Positions 14,151-27,317 are shown, counted from the first letter of the stretch. The stretch: 64,000 bases of DNA from Sinohyriopsis cumingii (GCA_028554795.2 CM068841.1:21562308-21626307), one strand, 5' to 3'. The notes: generated from the letters alone by a model not told the origin. Made by a program: numbers and translations.

Positions 14151-15299
14151 TTGAAACTTTAGCTTATTATACGTCTCGATTTTAGGGCGTCTCGTGTATT
14201 CATATTTCATGCCTCGAGATCAAGGTTACAATAGTGAATAATTAAGTTCGTGTCCTGTTTTCTAATCCAGGACTTAACTCTTTAATCCCTAAAATTATTT
14301 TGATCAAACTTTACACAGGTCCATACCTTAATGTAAAAGTACTGAAGTCCATTGATTAAAAGTCAAGTGAAAAGATGAAAAGCTGGGTGTATCTCAATGG
14401 GTTATTGTGTATTGTGTATTTTTTTATAAGTTTGTGTCTACCTATTTTTTACTCATATTGTTGCATGTGTGAATTACGATATGAAATACTTACCAATTAT
14501 TTAAATTAGATGTTATATGTGTATATAATTTTGTAATAATATATATGCATCTGCTACTTCGTCCCAAATCACTAATGTGAATAAAGACTTATCGCTATGC
14601 AGAAGATGCAAACACTTGTAGTTCTTGTCGCTTTTTAAACGATGGTGTATAGACTTATCAAGTAGTTGGTCCGGTAACTCTAGAACAGACAATAGGCACT
14701 TACCCTGGTATCTGTGAAGTAATTTTCTTCAACCCAGGATGGTAAAGTGTTTTAGCTGCGCTTGGTAATCACAGATGTGCAGCGGCGACAGCATCATTGT
14801 GTATGAAAACATAAATACGTTCTAAAATCTAGTGCCGACTGCCAGTCCTGGAATGACTGGAAACAAGCAAAGCTGTGACAGGACAGGTCAGCATCACATT
14901 TACTGGCCGAGAACATCAGCGTTTTCTCCTCTTGATCTCCCAGGGGCTAGTATCATTGCTTAAATTGTAACTGTCAGTCATACATATAGTATAATAGTAG
15001 GTAGTAAAACTATGCCATGGGCTCCAACTTTCTAACTACCTATCTTCTAACCTGCCAACCTGGTACCTAGCCACCCAGTCTGTCCCTCATTCTATCTATT
15101 ACTACCTAGCAACCCAGTCCGTCTCTTTATTTTTGTCTCATAGTGTACCTATCTTCAATGCATGTAAACTAAACATAACTATTATTAAACACAAACATGT
15201 ACTCAAATATACATGCATCCTCCCTTCAGATCTCCTTCCTAGTAATGCACACACACGCTTACCTGTGTGTGCACTCGTTGGGTATGGGTACATATAAGC

Positions 15300-15355
15300 A
15301 TATACATACATACATACATGCATACATACATACATACATACATACATACATACAT
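15300..15355. repeat. (TACA)n microsatellite
   Basis: About 13 TACA/CATA units, shortened to a few units in the partner copy near 53925-53938. Confidence 0.9.
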
Positions 15356-16214
15356 AGTCGTATGAAATATCAGTAGAGTACAGTAGTTTCATGCAAGCCA
15401 CTAATCTACTTACCGTAATGTTTTGACTCAAGTGTATAGAAATGTAGATAATCCAGAACGTCATACTTGTATGTTGTTTCTACGGTGCTTTGAAAAGCTG
15501 CTTGTCACTGCTGCAAGCCTTCACATGTAATGGAAGTATTTCGTTGTTGAATAGATGCAGAAAATACCTTTTTTAATAATAGGTAATTTGAAACCGAAGA
15601 AAAGTTTCGGAGAATTCTGTTCGCAAACGGGAAAGCTACCGAAGGAAGTAAAATCTGATGCATCACAGCAGTAGATGTAAATAACGTTTTATGTTCAGCA
15701 CCTCCCCATTCTCCCTCCTTCTCTCGTTCTCTCAACCCCTGCCCCTCTCCACCGAAATTGATACTAGCCGTGAAAAGCTCGCAGAGACGAACATTGCCAG
15801 AGGGATGATGCCTCTTCCAAGGCCAAGCCGTGATGAACTCAAAATAATTAGTGACATGACTTGTCCACGAGTACGACTGTCGGTGTCGTAGGTGACTTGA
15901 CCAGGCCACGAAATTTGTTATTAAAGAAATATTTGTAAAAGGTTGCAACAATCGTTGTTTTCCACATCGATAACAGATCTCAGTGGAAATGCGTGGTAAT
16001 GCGAACACCTAGATCGAATGACTCGCTCCGAATCCAGACCCTCGTGCATGGGCTACTCGATGTTGTTAATGAATATGCCTACGGTAGCGCTGGTCTGGAA
16101 ATAGGCCGCTACTTTAAATAGTTCTTTCTGACACAGCTTCTTACTTTGTTATGGTTTTTGATCTTAAATTAAGTAACAGAAAGGAACGAACACCGACAAA
16201 TTAAGTACAATTAA

Positions 16215-16689
16215 AAAAGACTTTATTTCCATAGTACACAGTGACAATTTACAAAGAACTTATTGTATTGTGAGTTAGATACAAAAAAGTCGTAAATGTT
16301 CTATCACAAATCCAAAAGTAAAGAGCATTTCGAATGAAATCCAATAGTGTTCCAAATGAATTCCAATCTTAAATGTACGGAGTTAGAAATAGCCTAGAAT
16401 GTGGCGATATGCTAACAGTCTTGATGCATCATAATTCTATAATCTAAAATGTCATTAAGTGAAGTCACAATAGTGATTTAATAAAAAATAACATTTTGTA
16501 CTTAGTGGTTCCAGTGGATAATTTAAATAAATAAATCCACTTAAATATCTGAAACAATCGCGTCTGCTTTGACCAGAAATCTATAAAGACTGGCACAGCC
16601 GGAGGCTCAGCCCTGCGCTTCTGAACCTGAAATGGATGTTCAACCCTTCGTCTAGGAGACAAAACTGGCCATTGGGGTAGAACAATCAA
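16215..16689 (-). other. Duplicated minus-strand open frame, possible transposon 3' end
   Basis: Minus-strand frame with SPRRRVEHPFQVQKRRAEPP and FIDFWSKQTRLFQI, preserved with few changes at 55072-55281. A reverse-strand AATAAA near 16222 would follow it. Both copies lie in the segmental duplication, so preservation may simply reflect recent copying. I do not recognise the protein. Confidence 0.3.
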
Positions 16690-17579
16690 TATGGTTCAAA
16701 GCTTATTACCAATTATCGATAACACCTTAAATGGATTTTTTGTCCCCTGCAGTTCGCTAAAGACCTGACGGGAACGTCTCTTTGCTTTATTTTCAAATTG
16801 TTCAGATTCTTTGACCTTGGTTTTATTCACACTGACAAATTGCATGCACTCAGAAAACAATCGAGAGAAACAGTATACCCGACAACTATAGAACCATAGT
16901 GTTTCGCAATGCTGGGTTAACATATGAACGGACACGGACTTAAGTCACAGAAACTAAAAAAGATGCACATGGCAAATAATCGGATATTTTTTTTATACAG
17001 TCTAATAATGTTTTGAAACAAAGAAATAATCAGAGTAGTGTGTAAGAACCCCAATTCAAGCCCGGTGATTAATTTAACAGCTGCAGTTTCATAATCAGAC
17101 AATTGATAATTGATAATTTTAGATTCAGTCTGGGAATGCTACCATTTATATTACAAGAATCCATGTCTTTAAGTATTTTCAATAACCCCGATGTTAGCCA
17201 AACATGTAATTTACAGACGAAGATTGATAATTGGATAGTTGATTAATTGGATTTAACAGCCCAATAATTTAGCAAAGCAAATAGCAGCGGAAGCTTGATA
17301 ATTGTTTGATAAATTTCCTTAACAACCGAATGAAACTTATTATTGAAATTAATAATAATGTGGAGAAACATTCACTTGTTAAATGATTAATCTCTCTCTC
17401 TCTCTCTCTCTCTCTCAGGAATTTGAGGATTCGGGAAATCATTTTTACAGCTGAATTTATCTGATAACAAAATATATACTTTTCGTTTTCGACTTTCATG
17501 ATGTTCAGCCCCAGTTTGTAGCTCTGCCACAGGGCGTGTATGATGCGGCTAGCACAATAGTGTAGCTGCAATTAGTGTT

Positions 17580-18700
17580 TTCACTTTTTTCCTGCTACTA
17601 CCACCGGCGTACCCCGAACATCCAGTAGCTAAAAAGGGAGTCGAGGGCGTAAACCTCCCTAGCCAGTAGATAGCTTCTCCATCGCCAAGACTCCTGCAGT
17701 GCCTCCTCGTGGCAACATTTGGTAACTGTGTATCATTTGACCAATAACTGAACTGTATGGGGTCTCGGAAGAGCAGTGAGCCCCAGAGGTGTGGCGTGCA
17801 GGCCCACCGGTGTGCTTAAACGCCGGGGCGTCACTCCAACCAGTGCCCCACCTATGGGTTAAATAGAGGGAGTTGCTTGCCCTTCCAAGTGAAGTCTGCT
17901 CTGGTGGACTGGGCGGATGTGATCATAGTCGACCACGATGGTGGACCACCAACCTCAAGGGCATCGGCGAGGCACATTAGAAGTCATAGTCATCCACTGC
18001 CGCCAACGGAGTATACAGCCGTAGCGATTCTTCTTGCTACTGGGAACAGGCTATCGTGTTCATGAGTGTGGGATCGTACCTTTACAATTTATTTTTCACT
18101 TTAAAATGTATTCCTCACAGGTTGTGTTGTTTTCATCACAGTTTGTGTTGTGCAACCCATACTTGCCTGTACTGGAACTTTTAAATTTCCTGCGGCAATG
18201 CGGGAGTGGCTAAGTGACAGGTAGAGGTGACCACTGGCATTCGTAATCGCAATCCTGCACGGTGGCGGAAATTAAACAAGTGGTCGTTCTCTGTATCCAA
18301 GGCAGCAGAGAAGTCTGGCATCACCCGGGGTGACTGAGCAGCCCATTTTAGGATAACACTTCTTACCCTGTACAGGGAGGGATCTAGAAAAGGTTACCTA
18401 AACATTATGAGCCCTACATACTATTGCCAATTTACCGTGACTGGCAGATCATCTTCCGATGCGGTCGAAATGCAGCACCTAGCACAGCAACAACAAAAAA
18501 CACCGGCGCAAAAGAAACTTACTTTAGGAGCATAAAATGTCAGTACTATCATGAAACAAGACACTGGAACATGACCCAAAGACGAAAAGCCTTTATTGCC
18601 AGTGAACTAGCACAAAACAATATCGACTTGTTAGAGATCGGTGACGGAGATAGGAGTGGGACATGCCATTACGACAAGCGAGTCATTTTGTGTTAGCTTC
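17580..18700 (+). mobile_element. RTE-like non-LTR retrotransposon, 5' fragment
   Basis: A GC-richer block with a UTR-like lead followed by a broken frame near 18500-18690. It reads QRRKAFIASELAQNNIDLLE, then a frame break before RSGTCHYDK. This resembles the start of the apurinic endonuclease domain in RTE/BovB-type elements (R.K...IA.EL...NIDI...ET...G.G). Truncated, with stops; nothing of the reverse transcriptase follows. A second copy is at 56080-57050. A CT microsatellite (17391-17416) precedes it. Confidence 0.55.
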
Positions 18701-19107
18701 GTCAGCTGGTGTCTGTTTATTTAATGAAATCACATTTACTTTTCTGACGTTCACTTGTTTCATTGGTACGTGGTTTGTTTCTGAAGTTATTTGTCTGTTT
18801 TGTTTGTGACTCGTTTGTTTGATTTGAGAGTTGATCATATTCTTTGAATACGATTTATTTCATTTGAAGTTTGCTTGTTTCATTCAAATTTGCTTTGTTC
18901 CAGCTGAAATTTGTGCTTCGTTTGTGAATCCATTGCTTTATTTGAATATTGATCATATTGTCTGAGCTTTAATATTGTTCTTTTACAAGCATGCTGATTT
19001 CATTGTACCTTTTATGTGTTTATTTTAAATTTGCTTATATTATGTCAATGCTAATTTTTGGCAGCAATGGCTTTCCGTACTACCACTGTACTTAAAGATA
19101 AAACATA
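18701..19107. other. Intergenic TTTG-rich sequence, no gene
   Basis: Imperfect repetition of 'ttgtttcattt..tttg' phrases, degenerate and without reading frame. Nothing else seen. Confidence 0.5.
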
Positions 19108-20000
19108 CTAACGTCATATGGTGATGCCGAATTCTGATGAATTTTATATAATAAAATCACAAACATTATTTAACATGACATGTATAAAACTCGTTAAAAT
19201 AATACAATAAGACGCTAGCTGCAACTGAATCTGACATATTTCTTTATTTAACTTATTCCAATATTTCTTATCCAAAGAACACTCGTGTACAGTCTTCAAT
19301 TCATCCCCGAGATTGTCATCTTTCTGCATTTTAAAAGCAGAATTTACTGTTAACGAGCGAACCGCACAGTGTCATTCTCCACCTGCAGGAATAGTTCATT
19401 TCCAGTGAAGGGATGGATTTAATGCCTCCACATACACAGAGGGTGCACGCTTTGTAGTCTGCATCTACATAATCGCCTTCGCATATATGGACGCCATGTT
19501 AGTGTTGAAATTTCGTAAGGTTTGAAACGCGAAGAAGGTAATCGACTTGTGGTAAGCAAGTTAGAAAATATAAATGAATGAAAGCAATTAGTACGTTTTT
19601 TTTGCAACTGCTGTATCATTTTCGTTTTAAAATCGCTAGGAACACAAGCTGCGGGGGTGGGGGGTGGGGTGGATTTCGGTAAGCTGAAACTATTGACCCT
19701 ACAGCTTTCACTCGACCGTATAGCTGGAATAATCAGAAGTAGAACAGTTACCAAACAGTTAGGAACACAAGCAGCAGCTTACTTTTTAATTTCATTGTAC
19801 AATTTATAATACGTAGGTATATGTAGTTAATGAAACAAAACAGATTAAATATGTAGTGATGAAATATAGCTTTTACCCGTGACAAGGCACTGCAGGCAAA
19901 CATAACAATGAACTAAAGAGTTTAGAGTATATAGAAGATATTTTCATTTCGTAACTTAGTATCAGATATATTTCATCATACTGTATAACTCGTGTTATTT
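19108..20000. repeat. Dispersed segment shared with gene 1 and gene 2 introns
   Basis: Resembles about 955-2000 in the gene 1 intron (for example 'cgtcatatggtgatgccgaatt', 'acgtaggta..tgtagtta'), and its second half resembles 57.06-57.5 kb. Non-coding. The open frames here are not conserved between copies. Confidence 0.7.
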
Positions 20001-20129
20001 TTACGAAACAGCATACACGACAACTATAGAACCATAGTGATTCGCAATGCTGGGTTACCATATAAACGTCACACGGACTTAAGACACGGAAACTAACGAA
20101 GATGCACATGGCATACCGTGGCACAAATG

Positions 20130-21570
20130 ATCACACTGAATAATTTAGATGCATGAACTTCTGGAGTCTCAAGTGTAAGGACTTCATCAAACTGGATAGA
20201 CTTTATGAATCAAGTTTAAGTACCCTTTAAATATATACCAAATGACATATTTATCAAATAATATTCATGCATTTAGATCAGAAACACTTCAACCAGATGT
20301 ATCATCAATAGATAACACGCTCCTCTTTTGTCTCAGTTATTCCCTAAACACACGAATATCTACATCGACTGAATAGTGTTTTCTTTCGTAAGACACGATA
20401 ATGTTGCCTTTATATTTGTTAGATAAAGGAGTTTAAATACAATATTTCACTGTTTCTAATATCATTATAAAATACTGGCCTTCATTATTAGAACAAGATT
20501 TCTCACTTTCTTATAACATGTTTCTATTAGGGCTTCTTTTTATTCTTGTTGGTTCTAGCGGCTCCTCGTTCTTGTTTATATCATGTCGAGGAAATAGGAA
20601 CGAAGTGCATGTAGCAAGGACACACCAAAGGAACTGACTAAAGCTGGCCTCGTCAGATATTGAACCGGTGACCATTGGATTACGAGTCCAGCTCTCTAGC
20701 AACTATTGCGGCTTCCATTGTTAATGGGAGTGTTTGAGAAATAAAATGGATCGTTTTCGAACTTGTCAAATGCCTGTTTCAATACACTCTGGAGTGTTTT
20801 GAAATCTATTTCATAACATTGTAAAGTATTTTTTAATTACACGCCTACGTGTCTGTTTTCCGTCGCATGTGGCGGGGTTGGGAATGAGTTTGAGTAAGTG
20901 GAAGGTGGATCCAAAATCTGAACTCGCCACATCGGAAAAGATGAGCTTCATAATATGTGGTTGCATGTGGATCCATGAGAGAACTGTAGCCCATTTGCGG
21001 ATTTGTTAGTAGCTGTCCGTCCTGTTACTGACGAAATTTTTTGTTTCGCCTTCTTTCGGATTCAGTCGTTCATGGCTACTGACCATTTTAAAACCAATAC
21101 CGGCTTTGAATTACTAGTAAAAATAATGTGTCGAGAGAAACAGCATAATCGACAACAGTAGAACCATGGTTATTTGCAATGCTGGGTTACCCTACTGACG
21201 TAACGGTACCTGCCGATAATGTACAAGGCATACGGGAAAATGTTTGACATATACATTTGATTAAATGTTCAAACGTTTCAAATAAGACATAAATGATCAC
21301 ACTGAATAAGTAAGAGGAATATAACACGGGAGTCTCAAGTCTACTTTTAAAGTTACAAGGACTTCATCAAAGAGGCAAACTTAAGAAAACCAGTTTGAGT
21401 TTACTGTAAATCTGTGCCAAATGGCATATGTATATAATATTATAAACGTATTGAAATTAGAAGCATTTCATATAGATATATCTCTTACTGAGCGGTTACT
21501 GTGCATCCATAGATAACATGCGGCTTCCTTTTTCAGTTATTCCCTAAATACAAGGAAGCTTTCTTTGTTT
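20130..21570. repeat. Diverged direct duplication, about 1.16 kb period
   Basis: 'atgatcacactgaata' through 'cagttattccctaaa' occurs at about 20128-20350 and again at about 21293-21548 with similar spacing. Between them lie a tRNA-like SINE fragment and a segment (20.82-21.0 kb) resembling 32.99-33.13 kb. No gene supported. Confidence 0.65.
20585..20715 (-). mobile_element. Degenerate tRNA-like SINE head
   Basis: On the minus strand 'tagttgctagagagctggactcgtaatcc' is followed by 'ggtcaccggttcaatatctg', giving A-box and B-box-like spacing (GGTTCAAT against GGTTCGAAT). The boundaries are unclear and no second family copy was spotted. Confidence 0.5.
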
Positions 21571-21999
21571 ACGTCAATCGCTGAGATTTCTTGTGGTGGT
21601 GTATGTACTCGCGATGAGATATGTTCTCTTCTTGGAAGATGCGTACATGCATCGGCATCCAGTTGCGCATTTAATAGTACATGTTCGCTATGTTGGTGTC
21701 GAGGTATTTTGTTTTGCCTTTTGACTTTCAGTCATGTATGGCACCAGACCATTTTAAAACTAATATGGGCTTTGTATTACTAGTAAAAATAATACATGAA
21801 CCAAAACAGTTGGGTTTCTATAGCATTTCGTCTGGTATGAATAGTACTTTTACAACTTATTGTAACTCCAAGCCATATACATTAGCCGTTACCAAATACA
21901 CATTTCTGACTCACTCCCAGTACGTGACAGAACCCTTCTAAATACGGAAAAGGTATTTTACTCCGTCACAGAACAATCATGGCAAACGTTTGTGAAAAT

Positions 22000-22421
22000 A
22001 GTAAGTTTTCCAAATAATCGGAAATTTTCTTAGAGTCTAATAATTTTCTGAAACTAACAAATAATCAGAGTAGTGTGTAACGACTTTAATTCAAGCAGGG
22101 TGATTAATTTAACAGCTGAATTTCATAATTGGGCAATTGATAATTGATAATTTTAGATTCAGTCTGGGAATGCTACCATTTATATCACACGAATCCAGGT
22201 CTTCAAGTAGTTTTTAATAACCCGATGTTAGACAAACATGTAATTTACAGACGAAGATTGATAATTGGATAGTTGATTAATTGTATTTAACAGCCCAATA
22301 ATTTAGCAAAGCAAATAGCAGCGGAAGGTTGATAATTGTTTGATAAATTTCCTTAAAAACCGAATGAAACTTATTATTGAAATTAATAATAATTTGGAGA
22401 AAATTTTTATTATTCCATGAT

Positions 22422-22470
<49 letters not shown>
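22000..22470. repeat. Dispersed repeat ending in (CT)n
   Basis: The same non-coding unit (about 430 bp, 'gataattggatagttgattaattg', 'cagcccaataatttagcaaag') is present at about 17.0-17.4, 22.0-22.47 and 55.6-56.08 kb, each time ending in a CT microsatellite. It may be one mobile unit with a CT tail or part of the larger duplications. Confidence 0.7.
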
Positions 22471-22471
<1 letters not shown>

Positions 22472-22499
22472 ACTTTGACTAAGGAATACACTAATGTAA

Positions 22500-23611
22500 T
22501 ACACTTTGTGATCCAAAGATTTGTTTTGATATTGAACTGTGCCTTGTGAGGAATGCGTTATCCGCTTGGGATAAGGTATTCGAATTCGTGTTCCGAAGAT
22601 CCAGACATATTGAATGATGATTATATCGTAAGTAATACACTTTCTCCAATACTATAAATGTAAAAACGTTTGCAATCTTTTATCAATAAAACATTCCATT
22701 TCATTTGATTTTCAACGGCGGTAGATTTGTGGAGAATGTACATATATTTTTTATTTATTTTTTATTTTGATTCTCCCGATGATACATCTCCCTTGTGCTC
22801 TGCAATTTCTTTCAGGTAAATCATTCCTGTAAAAAAATAACCGAACAACTCCAACCTTCCCCAACAAGAACGGGCGAACACAAGTTTTCTGAAAGACAAG
22901 CAGAAGATTTTAGTTCCGTTAACTAACTCATATCAATCCCATACTGTTCACTAAGTCACTATATGACTAATATGACTGATCTGTGCTCGTCCCGTTATTT
23001 ATTTTCCCTCACCAGTTTATTCGGTCATACTTCATTTACAAACCAATAGTTGCTCCTACTACGTACGTATGAACGGTAGTAATGGATTGTATGTATAAAA
23101 AATGATACACAGCATGGCTAGCCTGACTATCACTATATGACGTGGATGGCTGCTGGAACAGATAAGGTCATTATTATTCGTTATCAAGTGTCGTCTGCAT
23201 GTGCAACAGTTCCTGATTTTATTTTACTCGCATAACTGACTCATCCAGCAGGAAATACCCGGAAATAGACTTCAACTGTCTCCGGAAAATACTTTTTCAA
23301 AATCGGAATAATTTTCCATCGACTCGATTTGTAAATCATTTTTATGTTGTTGGAGTGTGACAGAGGGACCTAGTTCTACGGTGAAGAGACAAGTGGAGGA
23401 TTGGACAAATCAACTCTCGTTCGGAATTTTTGTGCAAGTGTAGGTTGTTCTAAGTTGGAATCAGAGTGCGTGATACATCCAATGTGAAAAACTCAGGACG
23501 AAATAGAATTAATTTGACAATTATCAAGTGCTAGGTATGAATAGTTCGCAGACAGAGAGGTGATGAAACTACATCAAAGTATTCACTGACCAATGTTTTC
23601 ACTCGTTTAAA
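22500..23611. other. Upstream region of gene 2, no promoter motif recognised
   Basis: No TATA box or other clear core element seen. The last 250 bases are less AT-rich and may be 5' UTR. The ATG at 23612 has an A at -3. Confidence 0.4.
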
Positions 23612-23781
23612 ATGTGGATGCCATTATTCTTTGTGATCATGTATTTCACGTCCATTACATCAATGTCCGATGCTTTCAATATCATGGAAGAGGGCGCTCT
23701 AGTGTTTACGGGAGGAAACCTTAGGGACAGCTATTTTGGATATACAGTTGCTATTCATTCGGATGCTGGGACTGACAAATG
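23612..23781 (+). pseudogene. Gene 2 exon 1: signal peptide and blade 1 start
   Basis: ATG start, then a hydrophobic leader (MPLFFVIMYFTSITSM), then FNIMEEGALVFTGG and DSYFGYTVAIH. The FN...G..SYFG pattern is the mature N-terminus of integrin alphas. Signal cleavage is likely just before FNIM. Donor gtatgt; exon ends in phase 2. This exon itself is undamaged. Confidence 0.93.
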
Positions 23782-24262
23782 GTATGTACGATAAAAGAAA
23801 AGTTTAATGTACTGTTACCTCAAAACAATGAGATCTTGTGTGCGTGTTCAAATTTCGTGTTCGAATACGTTCATGTGTTCGTGCATTTGTGCGCGAAACT
23901 GTTGTAAGGGGATGGGCTGAATATAAGTGTTGCTATGCGTGTCACTGAGTTAAATGTGCCTTTAAAATCATGCCTAATGATTAGAATTGCATTGCAAATT
24001 GCATTGACCATACTTATTGTCTACGTGCGTGCATGCGTGTTTATATATTTGTGCATAGAAGAATGAAATGGGTTTCTCGATGGATAGATGGATCGATGAA
24101 CACAATTAAAGTAAATAAATAAATTGATGGATGGGTGCATACGATAGAATTAATGCAACGTAATAGTCCCGCAAATTGTTCGGCACCAAAATAATTATTA
24201 ACAGATCAGAAAATGACACACAACATCATACAATATTATAATATTACTGTAGAGCAACTTTG

Positions 24263-24294
<32 letters not shown>

Positions 24295-24346
24295 AAATTC
24301 AGTTAAACAGTTCACTCATCATTTCGATTATGTTTCAATCATATAG

Positions 24347-24462
24347 GATTTTTGTGGGAGCCCCTCGAGACAGCGATGCGACACTGTCATTTATTGATCG
24401 TCCTGGTGTCTTGTATAGATGCAACATCAACAATAAGTTCTGCCAGTCTCTCATAGTAGATG
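24347..24462 (+). pseudogene. Gene 2 exon 2: blade 1 (VGAP)
   Basis: Acceptor catatag, donor gtaaat, phase 2 in and phase 1 out. It gives W-IFVGAPRDSDATLSF, then RPGVLYRCNINNKFC. VGAP and G-x-LYRC are blade 1 hallmarks. Preceded by (GA)n at about 24263-24290. A decayed second copy lies at 53528-53622. Confidence 0.93.
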
Positions 24463-24479
24463 GTAAATATATGTAAATA

Positions 24480-25800
24480 CTCTCTCCAACTTTCTAACTA
24501 CCTATCGTCTATCTTACAACCAGCTACATAGCCACCAAGTCGGTATCCCTATCAATCTAGCATTACTTAGCCACCCAGACTGTCTTTCTTTCTATCTATC
24601 ACTACCAAGCCATTCAGTCTTTCTACACATAACTATCTAGCCACTCAGTCTGTCTCTCTTTCTATCACCAGATGGCCACCAAGTATGTCTCTCTATCTCT
24701 TACTACCTAGCAACTTTGTATCTTTTTCTGTCTATTACTACCTAGACATCCGGTCTGTCTATCTTTCTGTCGATAACTACCTAACCACCTGGTTTGTCTG
24801 TCTTTCTATCTGTTACTACCGAGACACCCTTTTTGTGTGTCTTTCTGTCTATCACTACCTAGACACCTGGTATGTCTGTCTTTCTGTTTATTACTACCTA
24901 GACACCCTTTTTGTGTGTCTTTCTGTCTATCACTACCTAGACACCGGGTCTGTCTGTCTTTCTGTATATTACTACCTAGACACCCGGTCTGTCTTTCTGT
25001 CGATTACTACCGAGACACCCTTTTTGTGTGTCTTTCTGTCTATCACTACCTAGACACCCGGTATGTCTGTCTTTCTGTTTATTACTACCTAGACACCCTT
25101 TTCATCTGTCTTTCTGTCTATTTCTACCTAGACATCCGGTCGGTCTGTCTTTCTGTCTATTACTACCTAGACAGTCTGTCTATTACAACCTAGACTGTCT
25201 GTCTGTCTTTCTGTCGTTTACTACCTAGCCACCCAATCTGTCTGTCTTTCTATCACTACCTAGCCATTCAGTCTGTCTCTCTTTCAATCTCTCACTACCA
25301 AGCAACTCAGTATCTCTTTTTGTCTATCACTACCTAGACACCTGGTCTCTCTTTCTAACTATCACTACCTGTCAGTCTTTCTGTCTACCACTACCTAGCC
25401 GCCCAATCTGTCTGTGTTTCTATCGATCACTACCTAGACATTCAGTCTGTCTCTCTTTCAATCTCTGACTACCCAGCAACTCAGTATCTCTTTCCGTATA
25501 TCACTACCTAGACACCTGGTCTGTCTGTCTTTCTATCTTTCACTACCTAGCCACCAAATCTGTCTGTCTTTCTGCCTATCACTACCTAGCCACCCAATCT
25601 CTCTGTCTTTTTATCTATCACTACCTAGCCATTCAGTCTGTCTCTCTTTCTATCTCTTACGACCTAGCAACTCAGTATCTCTTTCTGTCTATCACTACCT
25701 AGACACCCGGTCTGTCTGTCTTTCTATCTATCACTACCTAGCCACCCAATCTGTCTGTCTGTCTATCACTATCAAGCCACCCAATCTGTCTCTTTCAATG
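24480..25800. repeat. Minisatellite 'ctgtct..cactacctagacaccc' in gene 2 intron 2
   Basis: Imperfect tandem repeat with a unit of roughly 42-46 bp, around 'tctgtctatcactacctagacacccggtctgtctgtctttc'. I estimate 25-30 copies. Several long open frames run through it in all plus frames (CLSVYYYLDT-like units), as expected of a repeat, not a gene. Shorter relatives flank exon 2 relics near 15.05 and 53.65 kb. Confidence 0.95.
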
Positions 25801-27317
25801 TATCATACAGTGTTCTAACCTGCGATGCATGTAAAACATACATAAACATTATTAAACATGAACATGCAAATAAATATACATCCATCATCATTCCTATCAC
25901 CTTCCTCCCATGCACACACACGCATATATGTGTGTGCATGCGCGCGCATACACACACACACACACACATACATACATAGTCGTGGAAAACTTCAGCAGTT
26001 TGGTAATATGATATGAGAGACAGCAGTTTGGTAATAGGATATGAGAATCAGTTTTATAGAAATCGTTGTAAGATAGTGAATCAATGTGTATACACTTAGA
26101 TAATCCAAAAAGGTCGCACTCATACGATGTTCATACCATGCGTTCACAAACTACTTCTCACTTTTGCGAGATTTCGCCTGTGACGGAAGTATTTTTAGTT
26201 ATATACGTTGTAAAATGCAGGAAATTCCTTTGACATAAAAGGTGATCTTAAATTAAAGAAAATTTTAGACACTGTATTTACAAACGGGAAAGCTATCGAT
26301 GGAAGAAAACATATGATGTAGCAGAATAGTAGATGCCAATACCGTTTTATGCTCAGTCCTCCTCCCTCCATCTCGCATCCCCTCCACAGCTCGTGGAAAC
26401 AAAAATTGATGCTCGTGGCGGAGAGCTTGCGGAATCGCAGATTAATACTTGTCAGGAAAAGCTAGCAGAGACGAAAATTGCCTGAGGAATGACACACCCA
26501 CCCCTCAACCCACAAGTCCAGGCCTAAGAAAGTTCAGAAGGAATAGTGTCTGTGACACAGGAGTCCTGGTTTGTCCACGATGAGGAGTGTTGATGACGCA
26601 GGTGACCTGACCAAGCCACGAGATTTGGCATTAAAGAAATACTTGCCAAAGGTTATAAAATTCACGTTTCGAGGTAAAAACGTACGCTTGGCGTAAGCTA
26701 GCGTGTAAAGGGGTGTGTATTGCAGTACCCATACTACGCAGAGCAAGAGGGACTGTGTGATCATACCGTTCTGGGATGGTGCCGGCTCAGATTATCAGAT
26801 CAGTCCGTTTCTTTGAATGGGTTTAAAATATACAAGTTTTGAACGCATATAATAAAAATGATAAATATTTCATTATGCCTTGCAATACATTTTGAATACT
26901 TTCCAAATTGACCCTCAAACGCCACCGAGATACAGTCTAAATAGAAAACCGGATAAAACCAAGGATTTTATAATACGGTGATAGACAGTCGTACAGTCCT
27001 AATAATTATACAACAGCTGGATGTTTACTCACCTAAGCATAAACTGAATGTTGACCTAGTTCCGCATGTATTAGTTTAAGATGAAGTAATAGTGATGTGT
27101 TCGGCAGGAAGATGTTTACTTGATTTTATTGAAATAAAAGAAATCTGTCAACCATCTAATGAATGCATATAATGCCTAAAATTCTTATTTATGCTAAGAT
27201 GCTTGCACATTTTTTAAACATTTTCAAAGTATACTCCACTGTCCTTCCCAAAGATAAACCAGGTTTTCGTTATATATATAGCTTTTATTACTCAGCTTTA
27301 TTATAATTATTATTGGT

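Larger units (their letters stand above)
14153..18660. repeat. Segmental duplication, copy 1 (partner 52.27-57.05 kb)
   Basis: Collinear with 52272-57050 over about 4.5 kb. Matching landmarks include 'tctcgattttagggcg' (14170 / 52290), 'cttgatctc..caggggct' (14930 / 53100), 'catgggctccaa' (15018 / 53634), the ORF segment at 16.5-16.7 / 55.1-55.3 kb and the RTE fragment at 17.7-18.7 / 56.1-57.05 kb. About 450 bp present in the other copy are missing at about 14.99 kb. The part from about 15.0 to 15.95 kb also resembles gene 2 intron 2 (25.8-26.65 kb), so this intergenic block derives from an integrin locus. Confidence 0.85.

Noticed and set aside
21565-21941. Cys-rich 72-codon secreted peptide
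   Set aside because: No signal peptide or splice context, and it sits in a dispersed repeat without conservation in the sister copy.
24685-25228. Tyr/Leu/Cys-rich repeat protein
   Set aside because: All plus frames are open because the minisatellite lacks stops; it lies in an intron and changes with the repeat.
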